The notes under the pieces were generated by a model. It had not been told where the DNA came from. It did no database searches and saw nothing but the letters and a program-made list of their open reading frames with translations. Source: Rhizobium tumorigenes (GTDB lineage Bacteria; Pseudomonadota; Alphaproteobacteria; Rhizobiales; Rhizobiaceae). From it: 64,000 bases of DNA. The DNA is taken from NCBI RefSeq assembly GCF_003240565.2, contig NZ_CP117256.1, forward strand, positions 310,001-374,000, written 5' to 3'. Position 1 is the stretch's first letter, and the number at the start of each line of letters is the position of its first letter. A program made the translations under genes and the position numbers. Of the stretch, positions 44,483 through 52,906 are shown piece by piece.

Positions 44483-46318
44483 GTGCCGTTCTATTTCCGC
44501 AAATCGATATCTGCCGGCCCCTTCCGGTTCAACTTCTCTAAAGGCGGCGTTGGCGTTTCGGTCGGCATACGCGGATTACGAATTGGAACCGGACCACGGG
44601 GCCACTACGTCCATGCCGGCCGCAACGGCTTCTACTACCGGGCATCAATCGGCAAAGCCGGCAAGAAGGCCTCCCGGACCGACTATGACTTGATCCCCGA
44701 AGACACACGCTTGGGGGAACCTGGTGTCGACATGATCGCGATCGATTCCGGCGACGTCATGATCATGCGGGACGAGAAGTTCAGCGATTTGCTCGACGAA
44801 ATCAATACGAAAAACCAACAGGTCAGATTGGCCACGGCATTCGGCTGGACGACAGCAATCCTGGGGTTGCTGATAGCGCTCATGACGGGACCACCGGGCA
44901 TCATGGTGATGTTGGGCGCCCTACCAGCGTACGCTGTCGGCACATGGTTGGATTCTTACCGCCGCACAACCGTTCTCTATTACGATATCAGTGACGGGTT
45001 CGAGCAGGCCTACAAGAAGCTTACCGACGGCTTTGACGGACTGAACGCCTGCAATGCCAAATGGCATATTGCGGCCGGTGGGGCGATCCAGGACTTGAAG
45101 ACCTGGAAACGAAATGCTGGGGCCTCCCATCTGGTCAGCAAGAAAACGACCACTTTGGCCTACGCCCTTCCAAGGGTCATCAAGAGCAATGTCACGCCGC
45201 CATCTCTCCACGTCGGCCGCCAGATCATATACTTCCTGCCGGACGTTGCTCTCATCGCCGACGGCAGTAAAATTGGTGCCGTGGGATACGATGACCTCCA
45301 GATCCGATACCAAGATTCTCATTTTATCGAATCCGGCACTGTCCCGCGAGACGCAAAGGTCGTGGATCATACTTGGCAACATCCCAACAAAGGTGGTGGC
45401 CCGGACCGACGCTTTGCCAGCAATCGGCAAATTCCGATCTGCCTCTACGAGACGATGCATCTCCACAGCAATTCGGGTTTGAACGAACTCGTTGAATTCT
45501 CCAAAACTGGCCAGGCAGCGTCGTTCGTAGCTGCATGCAAGGCGCTGGCCAAGGCGAGGGAGGAAGCCGTGTTGGCTCCAGCGCAGGTGGCACTCGCTGA
45601 GCTGCGAACGACGGACGCATCTGCGTCAGAGCCAATCGAAACAAACAAAAGCGGAAACTCGATTGCCTACGTCGTAGCACTGCTTGTCATTGGGGTTCCG
45701 GGTATCGTTCTGTTGGCAAACCATAGCCAGACGACCACTCCTGCGTCTGGATATAAGCCGGTCTTTGCCAGCACGCCCTCTGCAACTACGTCGACCGCCA
45801 GCAGCGGCCCTGGTGTACCCCGCAGCCCGGCGCATCTCGTCAGCTCAGCAGGTGTTGCGGCGCAATCGCCTGTGGCGATCTCCGCTGACGCAGGGACCGT
45901 CGCGCCAACGGCGGACGCGATTCAATCCGCAATCCAAACGGCAGCACTGACTTCTCCGCCGGACGGTGACGCTTTCGAAACCCTAGTCTCGATGATTTCC
46001 GTACCAGAGCCACGAGCGGAGACGCCAATTTCGCCACCGCCGCAACCGGCTCCGAAATTTGGCTATATCAGGCTGCCCCTGCAACTTCGTGAGGGTCCCA
46101 GCCCCGCCTACTTGGTCGTCACCAGCGTAGCTCAAAACCTTCAGGTCGCCATCATTGGCCAAGAGAACGGTTGGATACGCGTCAGCGCTGGACCCGACGC
46201 CATAGGTTGGGTGGCTAAAGACATGGTCGGCAAGGCTCCCATCGTGCTTCAGAAGCCAAAGGTCCAGCAGCCCATAAAGTCGGCGGCGACAGCTCCCCGT
46301 CGTGAGAACGGTCGATAG
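44483..46318 (+). CDS. DUF4236 membrane protein with C-terminal SH3 domain
   Basis: The 611-residue protein opens with a textbook DUF4236 segment (FRKSISAGPFRFNFSKGGVG, then GPRGHYVHAGRNGFYYR). A pair of transmembrane helices lies near residues 115-155, a soluble domain around residues 160-370, and one more helix around 393-412 (IAYVVALLVIGVPGIVLLA). A Pro/Ser/Thr-rich linker (about 415-520) and a bacterial SH3-like domain (YIRLPLQLREGPSPAYLVV ... ENGWIRVSA) follow. The last helix would put the SH3 domain outside the cytoplasm, where it may bind cell wall. It converges with the next gene. Confidence 0.75.
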   Translation: MPFYFRKSISAGPFRFNFSKGGVGVSVGIRGLRIGTGPRGHYVHAGRNGFYYRASIGKAGKKASRTDYDLIPEDTRLGEPGVDMIAIDSGDVMIMRDEKFSDLLDEINTKNQQVRLATAFGWTTAILGLLIALMTGPPGIMVMLGALPAYAVGTWLDSYRRTTVLYYDISDGFEQAYKKLTDGFDGLNACNAKWHIAAGGAIQDLKTWKRNAGASHLVSKKTTTLAYALPRVIKSNVTPPSLHVGRQIIYFLPDVALIADGSKIGAVGYDDLQIRYQDSHFIESGTVPRDAKVVDHTWQHPNKGGGPDRRFASNRQIPICLYETMHLHSNSGLNELVEFSKTGQAASFVAACKALAKAREEAVLAPAQVALAELRTTDASASEPIETNKSGNSIAYVVALLVIGVPGIVLLANHSQTTTPASGYKPVFASTPSATTSTASSGPGVPRSPAHLVSSAGVAAQSPVAISADAGTVAPTADAIQSAIQTAALTSPPDGDAFETLVSMISVPEPRAETPISPPPQPAPKFGYIRLPLQLREGPSPAYLVVTSVAQNLQVAIIGQENGWIRVSAGPDAIGWVAKDMVGKAPIVLQKPKVQQPIKSAATAPRRENGR

Positions 46319-46329
46319 TTCTTGTTTGC

Positions 46330-47538
46330 TCAATCGCCGCCGCAGTATTGCCAGCCAATCCCCGCTTGGTAGCACCATCCGGCAACATTCAATTGTTTGC
46401 CTAGTTGATTCTGTGATTGGCAGGCGGCGGCATCGGTCGGACCTTCTTGGCTGGAGAGACGGCAGTTGGTGGCATCTACAATCCAGCGCCGGATGATCCG
46501 ATCCGGGCCACCGGGATTCTTATCAGTTTCGATGATTTTCCCGGTCTCCGACAGTATCTTTCCGGTCGTCGGGTTCCATACCAACGCGAAGTTCACCGCC
46601 CCGGATGAGGATTTCTGCCGGACAATGCTTGAGGCATACCAGTCAACGATCCCGAAAATTGCACACGTATTGGAGCATGAGGCATGGGCAGTGCTGCTGC
46701 GAACGGCGTAAATGCGGGCGGGCCAGCGATCAGCGAAGGTCTCCTTTTCCGCCAGCACGGCCGCAGCCGAGAGCTGCTTCCCGTAGTAGGTCAGGCTATC
46801 CGCATAGGAATTCCGCAAGAACGACATCGCTAACTGCTTTGGCTGTGACCAGGCAGCGTTGAACTGATTGAAGAAGCCCAGCGCCGTCTCAACTGCCTCC
46901 GACGTTGCCATCGATCCCTGTGCCTGCTCGACGTGTTGCCCGGCTGATATGGAAGGATCTGTAGTCACACGCATCTGCCGCACCTCAACCTCGCTGAGGT
47001 ATCGTGGTGTCTCGCGCTGAGCCTGGCTGAGATCGAACAGCTCCGGGACTACCCCCATCTCAGTCAGGTACTGCTTTACGATGGGCTCGGCTGTTGCAGC
47101 GTCAGAAAGCCCCTGCCCGGCATCGCTGCTATCGAGAAAGCCCGACGCCTGGACGGCTATCGAGCCCGCTTCCGCATATCGCTCCACGCCGCCAAAATAA
47201 GCCAGCAAGCAGGCAGCGGTGCACGTGGAGTTCTTGATTTGTAGAGTCGTCAATCCCAGCCCACGGATCGTTCGGCCGAACTTCATGGCGGTTGGCCGAT
47301 CACCGCCGGTGGAGAGGAGCGACACCAGCTTAGTTGGGAAGCTATCCAGCTCGTGGGCCATGACGTTCGGATCGTCAGTGGGCTCGAATTGTCCTTGGAT
47401 GAGAAGAACGTTCAACCCATTAGTCGAAGCCAAGTGTTTATACATCAGCGCGGCATGGGCCTCGCCAGATTGGCTGAAGGCGAAAAGTGCTGCCAGACAT
47501 CCTAAGGCCAGCCCGAGCCTTGCCGTCGTGGTCATCAC
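46330..47538 (-). CDS. Exported ClpP/crotonase-fold protein
   Basis: A 402-residue protein with signal peptide (LGLALGCLAALFAFSQSGEAHA). Residues about 40-140 follow the periplasmic ClpP-like pattern: LLIQGQFEPTDD, LLSTGGDRPTAMKFGRTIRG, STCTAACLLAYFGGVER. The usual nucleophile position in the C-x-S-A-C box reads Ala (CTAAC), so proteolysis is doubtful. The C-terminal half has no clear homology and six cysteines, fitting an oxidising compartment. It lies directly downstream of hxsA on the same strand (13-bp gap), so it may belong to the His-Xaa-Ser operon. Confidence 0.6.
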   Translation of the reverse strand: MMTTTARLGLALGCLAALFAFSQSGEAHAALMYKHLASTNGLNVLLIQGQFEPTDDPNVMAHELDSFPTKLVSLLSTGGDRPTAMKFGRTIRGLGLTTLQIKNSTCTAACLLAYFGGVERYAEAGSIAVQASGFLDSSDAGQGLSDAATAEPIVKQYLTEMGVVPELFDLSQAQRETPRYLSEVEVRQMRVTTDPSISAGQHVEQAQGSMATSEAVETALGFFNQFNAAWSQPKQLAMSFLRNSYADSLTYYGKQLSAAAVLAEKETFADRWPARIYAVRSSTAHASCSNTCAIFGIVDWYASSIVRQKSSSGAVNFALVWNPTTGKILSETGKIIETDKNPGGPDRIIRRWIVDATNCRLSSQEGPTDAAACQSQNQLGKQLNVAGWCYQAGIGWQYCGGD

Positions 47539-47551
47539 GCTTCGACACCTT

Positions 47552-48184
47552 TCAATTGGCTGAGATCCCTAGAGCGGTCAGGACCTCCGGCGTGATCGTG
47601 CCGGTGACCTTCAGCTTGTAGGCATCTTGCATCTTCGACAACCCGACCTTCGTCGCGGCATCCACCTGCCCCGTTATCGGACCCGGGTAGTATCCGAACG
47701 CGACCAGCCCGGTTTGGACTTGGATGACGATCCGCTTGAACCGGTCGGTGTTGCCCGGCAGGACCTTGAGCGACGGCGGCGCTGCTGGAGCGGATGCGAC
47801 TGCGGGAGGCGGAGCGACTGGCTGTGGCGCAGCGGGCTGAGGAGCGGCATAAACTGCGGCAGGCGGCGTATAGGTGGCAGCCGGAGGGTGATAGACGGGC
47901 TTTGGTGCGTAGTTCGGAGCGGGATCAGGGGCAGTATACGTGCTGTCATAGGTCGCGCGGGGAATATATCCGCTCCCGGCACTCGAAGCATGGCTTGCAT
48001 GGGATGCGTGACTCGCATGCGACCTGTGCCCAGCAAGCGTGTAAACGTGCTTGATGCGGAGACGCTCGAATATCGACTGAGGGCTTTTCTTTTCCGCCAT
48101 CCCGCTGACCGGGGCTGCGTCGGATTTCGCTGGCATGAAGCCCGCCGCTATCAACGACGGAATCAGATAAACCTTACGTTTCAT
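47552..48184 (-). CDS. hxsA: His-Xaa-Ser repeat protein HxsA (modified substrate)
   Basis: A 210-residue exported protein. After an N-terminal hydrophobic segment (VYLIPSLIAAGFMPAKSDA) it has five consecutive tripeptides HRS-HAS-HAS-HAS-HAS at residues 53-67. A long Pro/Ala/Tyr-rich linker follows, then a peptidoglycan-binding domain (about 145-205: RFKRIVIQVQTGLVAFGYYP, GPITGQVDAATKVGLSKMQ). The HxS repeat is the predicted target of the radical SAM enzymes encoded just upstream. The ATG overlaps the hxsC stop. The modification chemistry and biological role are unknown; the wall-binding domain suggests an envelope-attached product. Confidence 0.9.
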   Translation of the reverse strand: MKRKVYLIPSLIAAGFMPAKSDAAPVSGMAEKKSPQSIFERLRIKHVYTLAGHRSHASHASHASHASSAGSGYIPRATYDSTYTAPDPAPNYAPKPVYHPPAATYTPPAAVYAAPQPAAPQPVAPPPAVASAPAAPPSLKVLPGNTDRFKRIVIQVQTGLVAFGYYPGPITGQVDAATKVGLSKMQDAYKLKVTGTITPEVLTALGISAN

Positions 48185-49272
48185 TGTGCAGCGAGTCCCC
48201 CGAAACCCTGGGTATGCTTATACCACTCGAAAAAACCACCACAAGCCGAGCGCACGGCGCAACCATCGCAAAACTCCAGATATTTTCGTTTCCAGTCGGA
48301 GATCGTGGAAGGGGCAAGATGTCGGTATGCCTTTGGGACTGAGCACAAAGGAAAGTTGTAGAGTAAGACCCTGATGTCGTGGGCGATTGCTACGTTCACC
48401 GCTGTCTTCAGTAAGCCGAAGTCGAGGGAGGTATCTTGGAAGGAAGACGACCAATTCATCCGTCCGTATCCGATGTTCTCAAGCTGCATCAAGGCCCAGA
48501 CATCGAGAAATGGCAGCCGCGTCGTGACATAGGATGCTAGCGCGGGAAGATGAGCCCAGTTTTGGCGGAGGATGACTGTTCTCAGCTCAACCGACGCTCC
48601 TGCCCGGATCAAAAGCTGGAACGATTTCTGCAGCCGATCAAAAGCACCTTGCTTTCCAACGATGCTGTCATGGACCTGGGCATCAGCGGCGTATAGCGGG
48701 ATGCCCCAGAGCATCCTGGCCCATCCGATATCTGCGAGCGTTTCCATATCTCCAGCTTCGAAGAACTGGCCATTGCTCAGGATGTGGAAACGTAGGTCCG
48801 GTCGAGCGGCAGTGACAGATCGCAGGAACCGGAACAGCTTTTCCTTGTGCAGGAGCGGCTCTCCTCCAGTGATGCCGATGTAGGCGTTTTGAGGAGCGAG
48901 CTGGGCTGCGATCTCAAGGTACTCGAAAACGTCGACGTGATACTTTTTGGGTGGCTGCGAACACATGACGCAAAGCTGATCGCATTGCTCTGTCACCAGG
49001 AAGGTGTTGTGTTTGGATCCTGCCCTCACGAGACGCCGCGCCGCGCTGCCATCATGGGGGATCAGCAAAACATCACCGTCGAGAGGCGTAGTTGCTGGCG
49101 CGTGAACTGTCAGCGAAAATCCATGGAAGTCGAATTCCCGCGATACCTTGTCTGCCCCAATCAAAAAAGCATCGTGCTCGCCCTGCTCCCCGGCAAGGAA
49201 CGTCTCACGGAGCCGGACGACCAGCGGGCGGTCCAAAGGTGGAGCATCAACCCTTAGGCGGAGATCGATCAT
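48181..49272 (-). CDS. hxsC: His-Xaa-Ser system radical SAM maturase HxsC
   Basis: This 363-residue radical SAM enzyme has the cluster motif C97-DQL-C101-VM-C104 in TEQCDQLCVMCSQPPKKYH, followed by the SAM-contacting IGITGGEPLLHKEKLF. An N-terminal domain of about 85 residues precedes it. A C-terminal cysteine pair (FCDGCAVRSACGG) may bind an auxiliary cluster. It is coupled by ATGA overlaps to hxsB upstream and hxsA downstream. Confidence 0.92.
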   Translation of the reverse strand: MIDLRLRVDAPPLDRPLVVRLRETFLAGEQGEHDAFLIGADKVSREFDFHGFSLTVHAPATTPLDGDVLLIPHDGSAARRLVRAGSKHNTFLVTEQCDQLCVMCSQPPKKYHVDVFEYLEIAAQLAPQNAYIGITGGEPLLHKEKLFRFLRSVTAARPDLRFHILSNGQFFEAGDMETLADIGWARMLWGIPLYAADAQVHDSIVGKQGAFDRLQKSFQLLIRAGASVELRTVILRQNWAHLPALASYVTTRLPFLDVWALMQLENIGYGRMNWSSSFQDTSLDFGLLKTAVNVAIAHDIRVLLYNFPLCSVPKAYRHLAPSTISDWKRKYLEFCDGCAVRSACGGFFEWYKHTQGFGGLAAQ

Positions 49273-50678
49273 GAATGGACCTTAGCCAGGCTTGGATCGA
49301 ATTCAGGGATGCCAGCCCATATTGCGAGAGATTTGTGGACCTTCGGGTCATTCGAATAAAGCAGCTCGAATACCTTGTCGAAGATGGCTGTATGGCGTTG
49401 GCAGAAATGCGTCAGGTTCTTCGGCATGTCGATGCGGCCGTACCGGGAGAGGTCATCGACGAGGTCGACCCCGCAAAACGCTTGGTAAGGACAGTGAATG
49501 CAATCTGGGTCGCAGATATTGCTGGCTTCGCTATTGAGCGTATTGATCACACGCCGCTGCAACCCGGTACCCACGTTACCCATGCTCAGGTCCAGTTGCC
49601 CTACTCGTGTCACCATCCTCGCTTCATCCGTTGGATAGAATGTCCCGTCGTAGTCGATGACGAGATAGCTGCGCCCGATGACGTTTGGGTTGCGGAGATC
49701 AACATGGCCGTCATGCCCAGATCGGAGGACCCGTCGCAGACAGTGGACGAAATAATATTCTTCTACGGGAAGCTCTGCAGTTGCATTGTGCTCAATCAGC
49801 GCGTCGATGAAGGCTGCGTGATAGGAGTTCCACTCCATCGTCGTATCCTTGGCATCAAATTTTTTGCGCGCGAAACCTTGAAAATTGACAGGGCGGAGGA
49901 AAATTGACCGCAAACCGAACTCTCCGAACGCCTCGATGATATCAGTGGGCGACGGCAGATTGCGGATGTCGAGAGTAGGTAGAGCGGAGACGTGCCCATC
50001 GTCTAAGTGGTCGACTGCATACCGGAGGTTAGCGAAGAAGGCGTTGGTATCGTCGGACGTAATCGTCCTCTGCCGCTCATGCGTCAGCCGATTGCCGTCC
50101 AGCGAGGTACTGACATACGTGTCGGCCGCCGCCAGGAAGCTCCAGGCCTCAGGACTGACTGTCTGCAGATTGGTGCAGACGACGAACTCCGCTTCCTCGA
50201 ACCGCCGGCGTGTGAAGTTGCGAACTGCCTCCAGTAGATCCAAACGCAGCAGCGGCTCACCACCCTGGAATTCGATCTCGATCCTGCTCGTTGGCAGCGC
50301 GTCGAGGAATTGGATCACCTGATCGAGTGTTTCCTGATCCCAATCAAAGCCAGCAGCGCCTTCATTTACCCTGGACACCTGGCAATAACCGCATGCCAGG
50401 TTGCAACGGAGAGTTGGTACAAGGATCAGGTATTGTAGCTCAGTTGGCGCATAAAGTCTCTTGGCCCAACGGTAGGCAAAGCCGGTGAAATCGAGATCGC
50501 CTTCTGTCGCGAAGCTATGGCCGTTTTCGGCAAGAAACCGGGTGTCGCCAGCGCTGAGCTGGTCAAACGCATACCGCTCCAGGAAAGCCTGGTCAGATCT
50601 GAAGTAGCCACCGGCATCGTCCGCAAACAAGAAGCTCTCGCCCGCAGCTGGCCGGAATTTCAACGGAAACACGGTCAT
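49269..50678 (-). CDS. hxsB: His-Xaa-Ser system radical SAM maturase HxsB
   Basis: A 469-residue radical SAM/SPASM protein. The cluster motif is C92-NLA-C96-GY-C99 in PTLRCNLACGYCQVSR, then RIEIEFQGGEPLLRLD. The SPASM-type C-terminal cysteines lie in CDPDCIHCPYQAFCGVD, for auxiliary clusters. HxsB and HxsC always occur together with HxsA and HxsD in this bioinformatically defined system, implying two radical steps on one substrate. Its start overlaps the hxsD stop (TAATG). Confidence 0.92.
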   Translation of the reverse strand: MTVFPLKFRPAAGESFLFADDAGGYFRSDQAFLERYAFDQLSAGDTRFLAENGHSFATEGDLDFTGFAYRWAKRLYAPTELQYLILVPTLRCNLACGYCQVSRVNEGAAGFDWDQETLDQVIQFLDALPTSRIEIEFQGGEPLLRLDLLEAVRNFTRRRFEEAEFVVCTNLQTVSPEAWSFLAAADTYVSTSLDGNRLTHERQRTITSDDTNAFFANLRYAVDHLDDGHVSALPTLDIRNLPSPTDIIEAFGEFGLRSIFLRPVNFQGFARKKFDAKDTTMEWNSYHAAFIDALIEHNATAELPVEEYYFVHCLRRVLRSGHDGHVDLRNPNVIGRSYLVIDYDGTFYPTDEARMVTRVGQLDLSMGNVGTGLQRRVINTLNSEASNICDPDCIHCPYQAFCGVDLVDDLSRYGRIDMPKNLTHFCQRHTAIFDKVFELLYSNDPKVHKSLAIWAGIPEFDPSLAKVHS

Positions 50679-50914
50679 TAGCCCATCACGCCTTCCATGA
50701 GCTTCATACGGAGAACGAGATTTTCGCTGTACACCTTCTGCCGGTACAAACCGAAATTGAGATCGCGTCTGATCGCATTAGCCACCGCTATGGGGCATTC
50801 GATCACCACTTGAGGCTCTTCAACCGAGAAACTGGCCGCCGGATACAAGAAGCCGAACCGGACTATTGTCTCTGCCAGGAATTGTAGGAACGAAGGCGGG
50901 ACATCGATCTTCAT
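50678..50914 (-). CDS. hxsD: His-Xaa-Ser system protein HxsD
   Basis: A small protein of about 78 residues from ATG 50914 (MKIDVPPSFLQFLAETIVR); GTG and TTG codons up to 50959 could extend it. It has no enzyme motif. Content such as FLYPAASFSVEEPQVVIECPI and LNFGLYRQKVYSENLVLRMKLM fits HxsD, the conserved small partner of the system, probably a substrate-recognition or scaffold protein. It is the first gene of the hxsDBCA operon; promoter bases lie in the 50915-51161 gap shared with a divergent gene. Confidence 0.8.
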   Translation of the reverse strand: MKIDVPPSFLQFLAETIVRFGFLYPAASFSVEEPQVVIECPIAVANAIRRDLNFGLYRQKVYSENLVLRMKLMEGVMG

Positions 50915-51161
50915 CTTTATGTATTCTGCCCTCCCGACGTCCACTACATGCCCCCCCAACCCCGACGCTCATTCGCGTTTATGACCCTGGCTGGCACACT
51001 ATCAGGTTGTTGGCTGTTTGTTGTAAAATCTTGCCGGACTTCGAGGAAAAGTTCGTACCAAAAGATTTTTTCAGACCCGATTGACTCTCTCATCGGCAGA
51101 GAACAAAATAGGAACATATTCCGCGATTGGGATTGTGTCTTACATTTTGGGGAGTGCCGAC

Positions 51162-51374
51162 GTGTCAGCTATTGCTTGCCATGATGATATTGATTTGTCC
51201 GAAGAATGCTTGGTGAGAAGCTTGGTCGCCGCTTACGGGCGTGATGCGACTGCTGCGCTTCGCGCCGTGATTGAGGAAGCCGCATTCGAACAGAACGAGC
51301 TTCCGACGGCGCCCAGCATCGTCAGTAGTGGTTTCGCTCAGGGATGGCAGCCCCACTTCCAGCGGGAGGCTTGA
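51162..51374 (+). CDS. Small hypothetical protein
   Basis: A protein of 70 residues from GTG 51162, with GGGGAG placed 7 bases upstream; a TTG at 51081 is the far end of the frame. The sequence is acidic and helical (DDIDLSEECLVRSLVAAYG, DATAALRAVIEEAAFEQNEL). It is divergent from the hxs operon and immediately precedes the next small gene, so the two are co-transcribed. No family recognised. Confidence 0.55.
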   Translation: MSAIACHDDIDLSEECLVRSLVAAYGRDATAALRAVIEEAAFEQNELPTAPSIVSSGFAQGWQPHFQREA

Positions 51375-51375
51375 A

Positions 51376-51618
51376 ATGAGACAACGGCGCGGCGTTGAGT
51401 TGGCGCCATTCCCACCTGCAATTTTTCGGGAGTTGGATGGCTACGATTATGACACCATCCGGCTTTTGAAGGAATGGGAAGTGCTGGGAGCCAAGTGCGC
51501 ACTATGCGGGAAGACTGTTTGGCTAGACAAAAGCGCCATTATCCAGCGCTATGGCAATCAGTACCTTGAATACATGGGTTGTAAACTTCGGTGTACCTGC
51601 AAGAACCGCGAGGGTTAA
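51376..51618 (+). CDS. Small protein with zinc-ribbon-like cysteines
   Basis: A protein of 80 residues from ATG 51376, one base after the preceding stop, with GGGAGG upstream. Four to five cysteines in CALCGKTVWLDKSAI and GCKLRCTCKNREG could form a zinc ribbon. It lies between the two peptide-modification operons. Function unknown. Confidence 0.6.
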   Translation: MRQRRGVELAPFPPAIFRELDGYDYDTIRLLKEWEVLGAKCALCGKTVWLDKSAIIQRYGNQYLEYMGCKLRCTCKNREG

Positions 51619-51759
51619 TCGTGTGCTGATAGGAAGGCTTGGAAGAGTCTCAGATCGCTACTTGCGCTTGAAGGCATGTGAACCATCGGTCACGTTCGCA
51701 GCGCCAGAGCACAGTTAGGCCCAAGAATTGAAGAAAACTCGCCGGCGGTGACCGCATCT

Positions 51760-52848
51760 TCAAAGCTGCTCTGGTGGGTCAATGCCAAATTTGGCCCTTG
51801 CCCACTCATCAACGGCGCATCGCACGAAATCGAAGATCGCGGAAATATTAGTTCTCGCGACGCTCCGCCCGTTTGTCGATAGCTTCTGTCGGACCAATGG
51901 ATGCAGGTTATCCGGTTCAAGGATGTTACCTCTGCCCATCGACTCCTCCACCAGCAATGGCAACAGCGAAAACAACCCCAATAAGTGCGCCTCACGCGCC
52001 TTGATCACCGATTTCAGGATACCAAAGGCTCCTCCGCCCTCAAACGCAGCCAGATCACGAGGCCCATCGTAAGCGTTGCTCCATCGTCGCCACCAGGTCT
52101 CATCGCGTGGAAATCCCGCCGTCGCAAAATGGCGTATCGGATTTCGCAAGATCTTTCGTCTGGAAGGCGTCGCCTCGGCATCTGGTATTCGCACGCGAAC
52201 AGCTCCCCTGCCCTTTGCACGCATGAACAATCTCGATGTCTCCGCGTGGATCTCATTGCCATCAGCGCTGTAATCCCGCCGGAAGCCGCCCCATTGCTGA
52301 TAGCTGGACAGCGTGTACCCGGCCACCTTATCATCGACGATCACATCGAGATCTTCGCCAACGAGATAGCGCGCCATATCGGCATCCACTCTGTCGGCTA
52401 ACCTCTGGAAGCCTGGATGACCGTCGAGAAAGCGGTGGGGCACAGCGGTTGTCCCCTCGAACATGGCCGAACGCTTCTCGTTCGAAGCCGCTGTTTGAAA
52501 GGCTCGAACGTAGTGGTCGGAATATCTCGTATCGGCATCAGCTTGCAGGATAAGCAACCTATCGGGTTTGATGTTACGGGCGTCTGCGACCATGGTAGCT
52601 ATTTCGTTCCCTTTGGCCCGTGGGGGAACATATCCGCGGTTCGATTCCTCTCCGACGAACACCAAGCCGACACCAGCGCGTTGCTGGATTTCTTTCAGCA
52701 CAGCGAGGGTCCCATCTTTGGAGCCATTGTCGACTAGAACGAGGATCGTGTCCTTCGGCGGTGGGCCCTCACCAAACCCCAGCGACGCTGCCGTTGCCGG
52801 AATGAGATCACGTTCGTTTAGACAGGGGATAACGATCGCGGTTAGCAT
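51760..52848 (-). CDS. Family 2 glycosyltransferase of the RiPP-like cluster
   Basis: A 362-residue GT-A enzyme: N-terminal nucleotide-binding fold AIVIPCLNERDLIPATAASL, then LVLVDNGSKDGTLAVLKE. A metal-binding DxD is likely in LILQADADTRYSD. There are no membrane helices. It follows the arginase-GNAT gene on the same strand after 58 bp. In this context it could add a sugar to the modified peptide, but a separate role in surface polysaccharide cannot be excluded. Confidence 0.8.
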   Translation of the reverse strand: MLTAIVIPCLNERDLIPATAASLGFGEGPPPKDTILVLVDNGSKDGTLAVLKEIQQRAGVGLVFVGEESNRGYVPPRAKGNEIATMVADARNIKPDRLLILQADADTRYSDHYVRAFQTAASNEKRSAMFEGTTAVPHRFLDGHPGFQRLADRVDADMARYLVGEDLDVIVDDKVAGYTLSSYQQWGGFRRDYSADGNEIHAETSRLFMRAKGRGAVRVRIPDAEATPSRRKILRNPIRHFATAGFPRDETWWRRWSNAYDGPRDLAAFEGGGAFGILKSVIKAREAHLLGLFSLLPLLVEESMGRGNILEPDNLHPLVRQKLSTNGRSVARTNISAIFDFVRCAVDEWARAKFGIDPPEQL

Positions 52849-52906
52849 CCGTGACCTCCGCGCGAGAAAAGTCTGCAGATCGCTCCATTTGTGGCAGCCC
52901 GCTTAA

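Noticed and set aside
47990..48030. Short tandem repeat (GCATGGCTTGCATGGGATGCGTG...) as a CRISPR-like array
   Set aside because: It is the coding sequence of the HxS tripeptides of HxsA.
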